Shown one piece after another: positions 34,294 to 43,869 of a stretch of 64,000 nucleotides of DNA. The translations under genes were made by a program, and so were the position numbers. Origin of the DNA: Ceratotherium simum simum (Eukaryota; Chordata; Mammalia; Perissodactyla; Rhinocerotidae); contig NW_004454282.1 of the NCBI RefSeq assembly GCF_000283155.1, forward strand, positions 2,535,135 through 2,599,134, read 5' to 3'. The notes below the pieces were generated by a model. The model saw only the letters and a program-made list of their open reading frames with translations, had not been told where the DNA came from and ran no database searches. Within the stretch, counting starts at the first letter, position 1, and each line of letters opens with the position of its first letter.

Positions 34294-35059
34294 GGTGACT
34301 TGATTTGTTGACTGGCTTTCACCATAAATTAAAAATAAAGGTTTGTAGGTTGTGAGGTGCTTTGTACTTGTGGGAAAATCTGGTTCAAAACAAGCTCTGC
34401 TGCAGGCTTTGTGAATGTAGGTCAGGACTGTCTAAATTCCTCGTGCTGAACTGGAGGCCCTCTGCACACAGGTGAAGCGCCCAGGCAGCTCTCCCTTTGC
34501 AAGCTGCTGTAGGGTGCCAGTGAGGTCTCTTCCACCCTGGAACCTAGGCGGTGAGGGTTTAATCATTTTCCAAAGCATCCCTTCAATTCTCATATAGCAT
34601 ACTTAAAAAAAACTTTTTTTCCTAAAATAAAAGATCTCTCTTTTGGAAGAAGGGATTACTGCCTTTTCAAATATAAGTATATTTTGAACTTGAAGTCATT
34701 TTGATGTTCAGCAATTGTGCATAGGGCAGTTGGGCAATTTGGAGGCATTTCTGGTCCATTTCCTTGCGTGCCTTTGCACCCTGGAGTTGAACAAACACAT
34801 ATGGAAAAGTGAGATGCTGGCAAGCAGCCGGATAGCATGATGGAGTCTTTATCTGGGCAATCAGCAGAACTACATTTAATCATTTGGGTTTGCTGTGGCT
34901 TCCATTGTTTCCTTGCCAAGTTATTTCCTATATTGAGAACCATCATAACCTGTTCTTAAGTAAATGGAAACCAAAGGCCTATTTATGCAATACTCCCTGT
35001 GGCTTCTGACTCGGGGTTTTTAATTTTATGAGCCCCTCTTGATATCTGTCACCCTAGAG

Positions 35060-35300
35060 GTTAATAACATAGACCCTTGGATCAGGCTTCCTAGATTCAA
35101 ATCCAAATTCCACTTATTCTTAGCTATATGACTGGACAAACTGCTTAACCTCCATGAACCTTGCTTTTCTCATCTGTAAAATGGGAGATGATAGTAGTCC
35201 CTACCTCATAAGGTTATTGTGAAGAGTAAATGTATGTTTAGAATTTAGTACTGAGGGAGACTGGCCCTTGGTTATGGGTTCAGTAAGCCTTAGTTATTCT
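35060..35300 (+). repeat. MIR SINE
   Basis: 'ctagattcaaatccaaattc', 'gcttaacctccatgaacctt', 'tcatctgtaaaatgggagat' and 'aaggttattgtgaagagtaa' give a long sense MIR. Confidence 0.9.
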
Positions 35301-35469
35301 TATCTTTTTATTCCCATTACTTAGTACAGAGCCTGGTACTCATAAAATGGTGGCAGAACGGAAAGGAACTATATGTGATTCCTTTAAGGATATGAGAATA
35401 ATTGTATGTTGTTCTTCTTTTTGTCTTTAAATGCTTTTGTGGGTAAGGGTGTGCACATGGACCCCATGG

Positions 35470-35670
35470 GCCTAGATTTGAGGCCCACTGTTCCTATATT
35501 CAAGCTGAATGACCTTGATAGATTACTTAATTTTTCTGAGCTTGTATCTTCATCTGTAAAATGGGGGAAAATAATTCCTTCCCTAAAAAAGTAATAGGAT
35601 TGAAGAAGATAGAGATAAAGAGCCAGATGGAGGGCTTGGTGTACGAAACTTGCTCAGTGACTGGTAGCTG
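35470..35670 (+). repeat. MIR SINE
   Basis: 'gattacttaatttttctgag', 'ttcatctgtaaaatggggga' and 'ggcttggtgtacgaaacttg'; diverged sense MIR. Confidence 0.7.
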
Positions 35671-36759
35671 TTATTTTTCGCAATAGTTGCAGAAGAGTTG
35701 AACTATTGAACACGCTTGCTTCTTTCTGATGGGTATAGTACATTTCCAAGTGAATTACTTTTTTTGTAATTCCCTTGAATATATCTCCTGCTCCTAACTT
35801 CTTCTGTAGGAAGAAAAGATTGGCTGCACATCTGTTTCACATAAGCCAAGTCTTTTTCGTTATCCAAATGAATTTTGGGCAGCATCCCTGTGCTCTAGGT
35901 CATGAGAAGAGCTGAGATGTAGAAAATTGAGTTACTTTACTCCCTTTGTTCATGTGGTACCATTTTAAAGCACCAGTGTCCATGGAAGGTAAGGCAGAGT
36001 CTCTTTTCTCCCTGATTGGTGTTGGCTCGGCCCATAATCTTGCAAGAATAGGAAAGGCAAACATCAAATTGAAACCAGGAATAGAAACTTGGTGGTTAGT
36101 GAATTCTTTTTTCTAACTTTTCCACTTCCACTCTCACCCATCGCTTCCCCCTACTGAATATAATGGCACCTTCTACAAAGAAAAGATGGAAACCAACAAC
36201 CAGTCTCCATATTGATCTCAGAATCTCTGCTGTGTGAAATACAACCTCCAGGGTTGTTGGAGTAGAAATAAGGACTGGGGCTTTCCGGAAATAAAATAGG
36301 CTTTAGTGTTGATCATGCCATTTTTTGTGTAACCTCTTTTTTCAAATTTGGGCAATGGTCAAGTTTCTGCCCTCAAAACTTGATCTTCTCTATTCAGTTT
36401 AAGAGACTGATCTTGGCCCCAGATTCTTGATTTTGGACAGATTCTATTGTATCAGTGTCAGCAAAGTGTGAGAGATTTTTAACATTGCAGGAACCCCTTA
36501 GTTTCAGAAGAAAAGCTGTTTTGAAGGGAAACTCACGGTTTAAGATGGGGAGAAGTTTGGGCAGGGAAAGGTGAGGAGAAAGGAAGCATTATGATGTCAT
36601 TCAGTGGTTTATATGGATTGGGGAAGAGGTCAGAGATCAGGCTGAAAGTGTGGATGGTCTAGGTAAGTATTCCTTGTCCCCTATATTTCCTCTCTCCCCG
36701 TTAATCAAGTTGGTTTCAAGCCCATTAATCCAGTAAGCTATTGTATTGTGAAAATGAGT

Positions 36760-37065
36760 GTTCAGCTCAACAAGTACTGAGGGCCTACTGTGTACCAGCT
36801 GCTGGCCTTGGTGATAGGGGAAGGCAAGATGAGTTAAACACAGACCCCTCTGCTTTCAGGAGGCTTAGGATTTCGTGGAGAAATAGACCCACATCATAAA
36901 TAAAAGTAGCCAACATTAATAGAGCATTTACTTGATACAAAGTGCCTTCCATATATTGTCTCTTTTAATCTGTGTAACCTACCTATGTTCTCATTATGCA
37001 GATGAGGAAGTGGAGGCTCTAGTTCTCCCTTGGGAGTACAGAAGAAATTGAGTAACTTGTCCATA
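36760..37065 (-). repeat. Ancient repeat and MIR, adjacent
   Basis: 36760-36900 has 'caagtactgagggcctactg' and 'tgtgtaccagctgctggcct', the start module of the family seen at 10150. 36905-37065 has 'aatagagcatttacttgata', 'ctcattatgcagatgaggaa', an antisense MIR core. Confidence 0.6.
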
Positions 37066-37334
37066 GTTAGTTAAATGTCACTTCTTAGACTAATGGTCAT
37101 TCATTCATTCCACAGACATTTATTGGACACCTCCTATATGCCAGCCGTTTATCCTCCAGGGAGGAAAGATACAGACATTCTCAAGGAAGTCAGTGCCAAT
37201 ACACAGTTAAAATCTTTAAGGAACTTGTTTAGAGTAATTTGTTGTCCATATAGCTGTTTATATGCAAGTAGAAGCAAAGCAGGTGACCTGTCTTCCTACA
37301 TAGTGTAAAAATTGCCCCTGCAATCTCGTAGTTT

Positions 37335-37505
37335 GTTGGGGCAAAGTAGATGATGACACTTTTCACATGCATTTTCTCCTTTAGCTTTGCAACACCTCCT
37401 CAGCCCAGTGTGCATCTGTTTTGTACCTGATGCCATTTTGGGTGATAAGGGTTGAGCATCTGGCCCAGTGTCACTTGACTTGTGAGTGTCAGAATCAGCC
37501 AGAAC
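37335..37505 (-). repeat. MIR-like fragment
   Basis: 'tttcacatgcattttctcct', 'ttagctttgcaacacctcct' and 'gagcatctggcccagtgtca' follow the antisense MIR order but are diverged. Confidence 0.45.
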
Positions 37506-37912
37506 CCTATCCCAAAGGCCTGGGCCCAGTGCTTTTCCCCCTCTCTGCCCTAGGGACCCTTCTCCACACAAAGCACAAGTGCTCCTTCAAGCCGTGGCCT
37601 TTGTCACCTCCAGTCTCTAAATGAGAATGGACCAAGTTATTACTTTTCTGCTGTCTGCCCAGGCTCTTTGTAGGACCATTTAAATGAAGAAGAAAGCCAG
37701 GTGGACGGTGGGAACCCTGGACCCTTTTGACTTAATGCATTTTTAACTATCACCAGTGGGATACTCAGTGTGTTACCTGCAACATGATTTGAGTCCTGTT
37801 TGTAGTGTGAATGAGGGTCTGGTCTAGGGCAGTGTAACCTTGTCTCTGGGCATCTCCATGTTCGCTGATGACTCCTGATTGCTCAGCATGTGCCCTGCTT
37901 AACACAATGACA

Positions 37913-38232
37913 GAGGCTGGCCTGTGGCATAGTGGTTAAGTTTGGTGCATTCTGCTTCAGCAACCCAGGTTCACGGGTTCAGATCCTGGGTGCGGACCTA
38001 CACCACTCGTAAGCCATGCTGTCAGCAACCCACATATAAAGTAGAGGAAGATTGGCACAGATGTTAGCTCAGGGCTAATCTTCCTCAAGCAGAAAAAAAA
38101 AAAAACAGAGGAAGATTGGCAACAGATGTTAGCTCAGGGCTAATCTTCCTCAAGCAGAAAAAAAAAAAAACAGAGGAAGATTGGCAACAGATGTTAGCTC
38201 AGGGCTAATCTTCCTCAGCAAAAAAAATAAAA
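37913..38232 (+). mobile_element. ERE SINE with triplicated tail
   Basis: Starts gaggctggcctgtggcatag, a decayed form of the ggccggccc head. The tail module 'gaggaagattggcaacagat' to the A-rich end occurs three times: starts at 38044, 38108 and 38173, period 64-65 bp. The second and third copies share the internal 'ggcaacag', whereas the first reads 'ggcacag'. Confidence 0.9.
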
Positions 38233-38689
38233 CATTATGGTCTCAGGGCAATACTGAGAAGAGGAGTATGTTGGTTGGCTATGAGAAGCCACTCTTGGAC
38301 TAAAGAATAGCCATCAATTTGAGGATCAGACTTGTGGCCTTTTTATTTTTACTGGACCCTTCTTTCCTTAGTCCTAGAGTGCTTGTCCTATGTCAACCCA
38401 TCTATTTAGGGGACTTGTGGATTTAGTAGGATGGCTTGGTTGAGAGAGAGAACGGTTTCACATCCCATGCAAGCTCTTTGTGAACTGTCCTTGAACCTCC
38501 CAGCAGCTTTGAAAGGGGCCTCAAATAAGAATGGCATTTTTCATGATCGAGTGATCAGAAGTACTTGAGTACCAACAATCTACTTATCTGATCATAGTTT
38601 TGCCTGCGATTTCGGATGGAAGTAGGGAAGGGTCCTTAGCAGATGTAGGAAAACTGCTAAGACGGGAGTAAAGAGTACCATGTGACATC

Positions 38690-38885
38690 AGAGCTAGCGT
38701 CCAGCTGAGTGTCTGCTGCCAACTGCTCTGATACTTTGAGGGAGTCATTTCATCTCTCCAGGCCTAAGTTTCCCCATCTGTTAAATGGAGTTTAGGTGAA
38801 GTGACCTCCAGGATCCCTTCAAGCTTGAAACTTTGTGGTCAGTGCCAGAAACAGGCTGGGTAACATTTCTTAAGAAAGTATTGAT
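38690..38885 (+). repeat. MIR SINE
   Basis: 'catttcatctctccaggcct', 'aagtttccccatctgttaaa' and 'tgaagtgacctccaggatcc' form the sense MIR core. Confidence 0.8.
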
Positions 38886-38889
38886 GTTC

Positions 38890-40370
38890 AGAAGCTTTGT
38901 GCTGTCCAGGAGTAGTTTTCTGTTCCTTTGGGATTACAGATCGTCTTTGTCGAGATAAAATGAATAGATGGAAACAGCCAGGACTTACTCTGAGGCCAGA
39001 TGCAGTCAGGATCTTGGGTCACAAAGGTCATCTGCGCTAGGGTGGCCATGACAGACTCACCCGCTTAGCTTCTTTCAAACTACCCTCTTCGCTGCACGTT
39101 GTCTTAATTGTTGCTAAGCAACATTGTTTCTTCTTTTTTTCTTTTGGCAAGGTCTTGAAGGAACGAACCCATATCTTATTTGGTTTTAAATACCCACATG
39201 CAAAGGGGAGGGCTTAACTTAAATTTTGTTTGTTCTTTTGATTCTCATTCATGGCAGGCCTTTCTCGGTGGGGGTACAGGACTTAGTTTCTGCCTGCCTT
39301 GTTAAATAAGGCAGAAAAATCAGTCTATTTAAGGTGCTTGTCAAATATAAGCCTTGAGGCATATTGAAGGTTTTGTGTGTATGCGTGCTTGGGCTGCTGC
39401 TTTATAGGAAAGTCACTTGCAACTTCCTCTGTATTCATAAAATCAATTCAAATTTAATAAAAAGATTAGTAGGTTTTTTTATAATCTTCATTTCAGATTT
39501 ACCAGCTTATCTCAATCTTGCACCAGCAGACTCCATTTAAAGGGAGCAACACTGTAATTTAAATCAATTCCCTGGGCAACACAGAATGCTCACAGTGTGT
39601 TACACAATCACCGGGTTGGTGCCTGCCGCTTGATTATGCTGGAGTCCCACACACCGCGCGTGTCCCTTGCTGGATGTCTGCCTACTTGCTCAAAGCTTTG
39701 AGATGCCTGTCTGAAGGCTCTAGGCGTCCTGCGCATGGGCACAAGAGAGCTTCTGCTTACTCGGATGCCCTGGATGGCTTCTTCTTTGAATACCTGAGTC
39801 ACTCATGGAAAGAAGACCCCAGACCCCTGTTTTATATTCATTTACTCATAATAATAATTCATTTGCTAATGGAGAACAAATTTCAGCGCTATGTGCATAA
39901 AATGTTTCCAGTGCAACGAATATGTTTTCCTTGTCATCTAATTGAGTCTCAGTATTGCAGTTGTGGCTTCCTCCATTGACGGCAAAATCAATTTTGCTTT
40001 TGAAAGGACATTGAGCAAGTGTAATGACAATATTGTCATACTGTTATATGGTTCTCCTGAAAGCAGGACATAGTGGTTGGTTAAGGACCTTTTCTTTTGG
40101 CAAAGGCTTTTATAATCCTGTCTTCAGCACGTTGATGAAGATATGTGGTGAATCACTTGAGCTTATGATTAACTCTTTCTCTTCCTTTTATGACACATGA
40201 GGAAATTAAAAAGATTTAGGAAGTTTCCTGGGGTCAGTGAGCAATTCTATGTCAAATTTGGGATTGGAACACACCCTGGGTTTCCACCCACACTATCTTT
40301 CAGGCTGCTGTGTTTGGGCCATGGATTAAAAAAATTTTCTTGTCCTATCACCCTGGGTAATTAATGATAA
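38890..40370. other. Non-repetitive intronic segment
   Basis: No repeat or exon recognised over about 1.5 kb. AT-rich homeodomain-like patches such as 'tgtaatttaaatcaattccc' (39552 region) and the X-box at 39110 make it a candidate conserved non-coding block. No coding frame is seen. Confidence 0.3.
39110..39122. promoter_or_regulatory. Perfect X-box-like palindrome (RFX-type)
   Basis: GTTGCTAAGCAAC: two exactly complementary 6-bp arms around one base, fitting the RFX X-box pattern RYYNYY-N(1-3)-RRNRAC. The neighbourhood (38890-40370) has no recognised repeat. Occupancy and function are inference. Confidence 0.45.
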
Positions 40371-40374
40371 TTGG

Positions 40375-40622
40375 TTTTTTGTGTGTGTGAGGACGATTAG
40401 CCCTGAGCTAATGTCTATTGCCAATCCTCCTCTTTTTGCTGAGGAAGATTGGCCCTGGGCTAACATCCGTGTCCATCTTCCTCTACTTTATATGTGGGAC
40501 ACCTGCCACAGCATGGCTTGATAAGTGGTGCGTAGATCCGCGCCCAAGGATCCGAACCTGCGAACCCCAGGCCGCTGAAGCGGAGCTTGCGAACTTAACC
40601 AGTATGCCACCGGGCCAGCCCC
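40375..40622 (-). mobile_element. ERE SINE, antisense
   Basis: Poly-T, then 'gaggacgattagccctgagc', 'gaggaagattggccctgggc', the tRNA-like part and a terminal gggccagcccc. Older than the copy at 51153 judged by its substitutions. Confidence 0.88.
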
Positions 40623-40639
40623 AATAATGTTTTTTATAA

Positions 40640-40910
40640 ATGCAAATAATAGTGAATACCTTGTATAGGGCTTACATACATTAATTAATTTAATTTAATC
40701 TATTTATTTAACCCTCGTAACAACCCCATAAGGCAGCTGCAGTGCTGTAAAAGCCTATCCTCCTTTTATAGATCTGGAAACTGATGTGCAAAATGTTGAG
40801 TGTTTGGTCCAAGATTACATAGCTAGAAGTCGCAGAGCCAGGATTTGAACCCAGACAATGTGACATCAGAAACTTTCCTTTTAATACCTACTCTAAACTG
40901 CCTTTAGGAG
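40640..40910 (-). repeat. MIR SINE
   Basis: 'taaccctcgtaacaacccca', 'ttttatagatctggaaactg', 'agattacatagctagaagtc' and 'agccaggatttgaacccaga' are antisense MIR. Confidence 0.85.
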
Positions 40911-41059
40911 GAGACTGGCCTTAAAGTATCCCTTTACTGGATTTCTGAATCAGTTTTCTCCTCTACTACCCCAAAATACGTCATTCTGAGATGCATTGAC
41001 ACAGGAGCAAATGTCTATATACTAGAGATGCATGCTAACTGCCTTCTTAACAACCTTGG

Positions 41060-41190
41060 GTGTAGTATTTATCACAGCTGTCTTCTATTTTTGTCTCCGC
41101 AACTAGATTTTGGAACCCCTGGAGGGACCAAATCTTACCCTGCACTCCTGGCCCAGTGCCTGACATAATGCTGGTTCTTAATTAAAAGTT
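41060..41190 (+). repeat. L2 LINE 3' end fragment
   Basis: 'tggaacccctggagggacca' and 'cccagtgcctgacataatgc' resemble the L2 3' end. Confidence 0.5.
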
Positions 41191-41499
41191 GGTTGAAAAG
41201 GAATTAGTTTCTTTCTAAAATGGGTTTCAGTGTTTCCAGGTCTAGCAGTGTTTTCGCTGATGACATTTTAGGTCAACTGACAGCTGATTTTTTTACACAG
41301 ATGCCTTATGCTGTCCTATAATCTATTTCCAAACTACCTGAGTCTGGTACTGCTGAAAAGATTTCTTACAGTTGACTTGTCTTTTCCCTGGAAAGTAGAC
41401 TGGCCTCATCCTCTGAGGGTGTCTTCTCCTTGACCCCCAGTGTTTGATCTTTTGCCTATAGTTTTGAGGTTCTTTGGCTTCATTCAATACATGATCATG

Positions 41500-41735
41500 A
41501 AAAGCAAATAATTATTAAGTACATTCCTCCTTTGTGTCTGGCCTTCTGGTAAGGTCATAACATGCTTTCGCTTTTGACGGTTGGAGCACCCCTGTGGTGT
41601 GGGTGGTGTTATGATCCCCATTATACAGTTGGGCACCCCGAACCCAGAGAGGGTCAGTAACCAAACTGGACCCAGAATTTGAACCCACATCTGGAGGGCT
41701 ACAAAGTCTCTACTTAACCACTCAAGTGAATTAAT
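41500..41735 (-). repeat. MIR SINE
   Basis: 'tgttatgatccccattatac', 'gaacccagagagggtcagta' and 'ccagaatttgaacccacatc' are antisense MIR. Confidence 0.75.
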
Positions 41736-41939
41736 AGAGGTGTGTTGCTCAGGAAACACTTGGGGCCTCTTATCACATCCTGGGGTCCACATTTAAGAGG
41801 CATATTGCTCAGTGGGAATAAAGCTAAAGGGAAGGGTAACCAGGAGGAGAGGTCTCAAAACCATTATGTTCATGTTGAACCATGAGTCACTGAGAGAACC
41901 TCAGACATTTTAGACAAGCTGGGGCAATAGCATTCCTCA

Positions 41940-42400
41940 TCTACGTTGCCACAGCCGCCTCCTGGTTGGTTTCTACATTTCCCCTTTCGCTTCCTTTGTG
42001 CCTGCATGTGGGCACCCCTCAAATCCACCATTCACTGCTGCTAGAGGAGTCATGCAAATTTGATGGTGTCACTTGGCTGCTTGGAGCTCTCGGTGGTTCC
42101 CCAGAGATGCTTAGGATGAAGGACATACTTTCAGGGTTCGCAGGGCTCTGCATGAGTTGCCCTGCTTACCTTTCAGCCTCATCTTTAGTCCTCACCCCAC
42201 GTTCTGTGCTCCACACAGATTGATATTTTGCCTCCTGGCAGTCAGTGTACTTGCTCTGCTCTCTGGGCCTTTGGATGCCCTTTTCTTCCCTCTGAAATGA
42301 TCTCCCCGTCTCTTTCGTTCCTCCCGGGACCCCCAATCTTTCTAATGCCCACGCATCCTTCAAACCTCAGACATCCTTTTTGGAGTAACTGCTGATTCCT
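41940..42400 (+). repeat. L2 LINE
   Basis: 'gccgcctcctggttggtttc', 'ggagtcatgcaaatttgatg', 'gtcacttggctgcttggagc', 'agggctctgcatgagttgcc' and 'tctgggcctttggatgccct' follow the L2 order through the late coding/3' part. Confidence 0.85.
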
Positions 42401-42424
42401 GTGTGCAGATAAGCTGTCTCTCCC

Positions 42425-42665
42425 TTTACACAGACTCTGAAGCCAGACTGCTTGGGTTTGACTCTCAGTTCTGCTTTTTTGCTGGTCAGATCACCTTGGA
42501 CACATTATTTAACCTCTCAGTGCCTCCATTTTCTCATCTGAAAAATGGGCAGATTATTATATGTACCTCACAGCGTTTTTGTGAGGATCAAAGGAGACAA
42601 TTCATGTTAAGCACTTAAAGTTTAAAGAAGAACCTGGACCATATTAAATGCTGTAAAACTGCTAT
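42425..42665 (+). repeat. MIR SINE
   Basis: 'acactctgaagccagactgc'-type start, 'cacattatttaacctctcag', 'ttctcatctgaaaaatgggc' and 'ttgtgaggatcaaaggagac'. Confidence 0.9.
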
Positions 42666-42799
42666 TATTGCCGGTTTATGACTTTGCTCTTACCCTGCTC
42701 CATTAAGTCAAACTGTGCCTGTCTCCCCTAGGGCTTTGCACAGGCCCTGGCCTATAGTAGGCACTTAGATGTTTGTAGAATGAATTAAAAGAGATCTCT

Positions 42800-42965
42800 A
42801 AGGCATTACTTGTGAAACTTGAATGTGCATGGGAATCACGTGGGGATCTTGTTAAAAGGCAGATTCTAATTCAGTAGGTCTTGGGTGAAGCCTGAGATTC
42901 TGCAACCTGAGATTCTGAGATGAGCTGCCACGCTGATGCAAGGCTGTAAGGAGCAACTGACAGTT
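42800..42965 (+). mobile_element. MER20-like hAT element
   Basis: 'tgtgaaacttgaatgtgcat', 'gggaatcacgtggggatctt', 'gttaaaaggcagattctaat' and 'tcagtaggtcttgggtgaag' match the MER20 order closely. 'gagattctg' with flanks is duplicated locally (42894-42920). Confidence 0.75.
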
Positions 42966-43443
42966 GTCTTCCCTTATTTTAGGGCTGTCATACAGTGAGA
43001 TATGTTCAGAGCCCAGAACAATAGAGAATTAGGGCTGACAGATCAAAGAGACCAGAGGCAGAGGTTTAGATTTAAGGAACTTGCTTCTGACTGTAAGTGC
43101 TGAGCGATTGCACAGGGAAGAGGCCTGCTTCTAATTACTGTTTCCCGTCATTCAAAGGAGACTGACCATTTGTCAGGGATGTTGGAGGGGGAATTTCTGC
43201 TCTGGGACAGAGGTTAGGTAGATGGTCCCATTTGACTGTAAGTGTCTGTGTTTTCCCACCAAAGGACCCAGCTGTTCCTTCTGTTTTTGCTTCCTGTGGA
43301 ATCCCCGTGGTTGGGGGCGTGGGGTCAACAAACAGCTGGGAAGTGTACAGATACACTCTCTCAATGAGAAGCTGTCAGGGAACCAAATGTGTTCAGGCCA
43401 ATTGGTGGAGAACATTGCAAAGCAGTGGAAAGATGGAATTATT

Positions 43444-43537
43444 GAATATTTGAAAAGGTGAACAAATATAAAAAACAAAATCCTTTCTGTTCACCTTTTT
43501 GAATATTTAAAAAGTGAACAAATATAGAAAAGCAAAA
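43444..43537. repeat. 57-bp direct repeat with internal hairpin
   Basis: A 37-bp unit starting gaatattt occurs at 43444-43480 and, with a few changes, at 43501-43537. Between them gttcaccttttt is the inverse of aaaaggtgaac in the first unit, giving an 11-bp stem with a loop of about 27 bases. Lies in A/T-rich DNA. Confidence 0.8.
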
Positions 43538-43599
43538 ACAAGAAGGTCCTGCTGAATATCTGGTTTTAATGAGCAGGTCAGATGTACTGGCGAGGCCAT

Positions 43600-43865
43600 A
43601 GATTGTAGAGGTTCGGAGTGCTGGCTCTGGAGACAGACATGGGTTCAAGTCCCTGCTGTGTGACCATGGGCAAGTTATTTAATCTCTCGACATGTTAGTT
43701 TCTCCACCTGGTGACTGTGGTTAATAATAGTATGGAATGGACGGGACTGTTTTAGGATGAGATGATGCACGTACACAGCGCAGTGAGCAACATGCCCAGC
43801 ACAACCTCAGCGCTCAATAAGTGGTAGCTGAGTAGCTGTTGTGACTACATTTGCAATTAGCAGTT
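43600..43865 (+). repeat. MIR SINE
   Basis: 'gttcggagtgctggctctgg', 'gacatgggttcaagtccctg', 'accatgggcaagttatttaa' and 'catgcccagcacaacctcag' give an almost complete MIR. Confidence 0.92.
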
Positions 43866-43869
43866 TTCA

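Noticed and set aside
38044..38223. Regularly spaced repeats resembling a CRISPR array
   Set aside because: The units are tandem SINE tails with A-runs, without unique spacers, in a mammalian genome.
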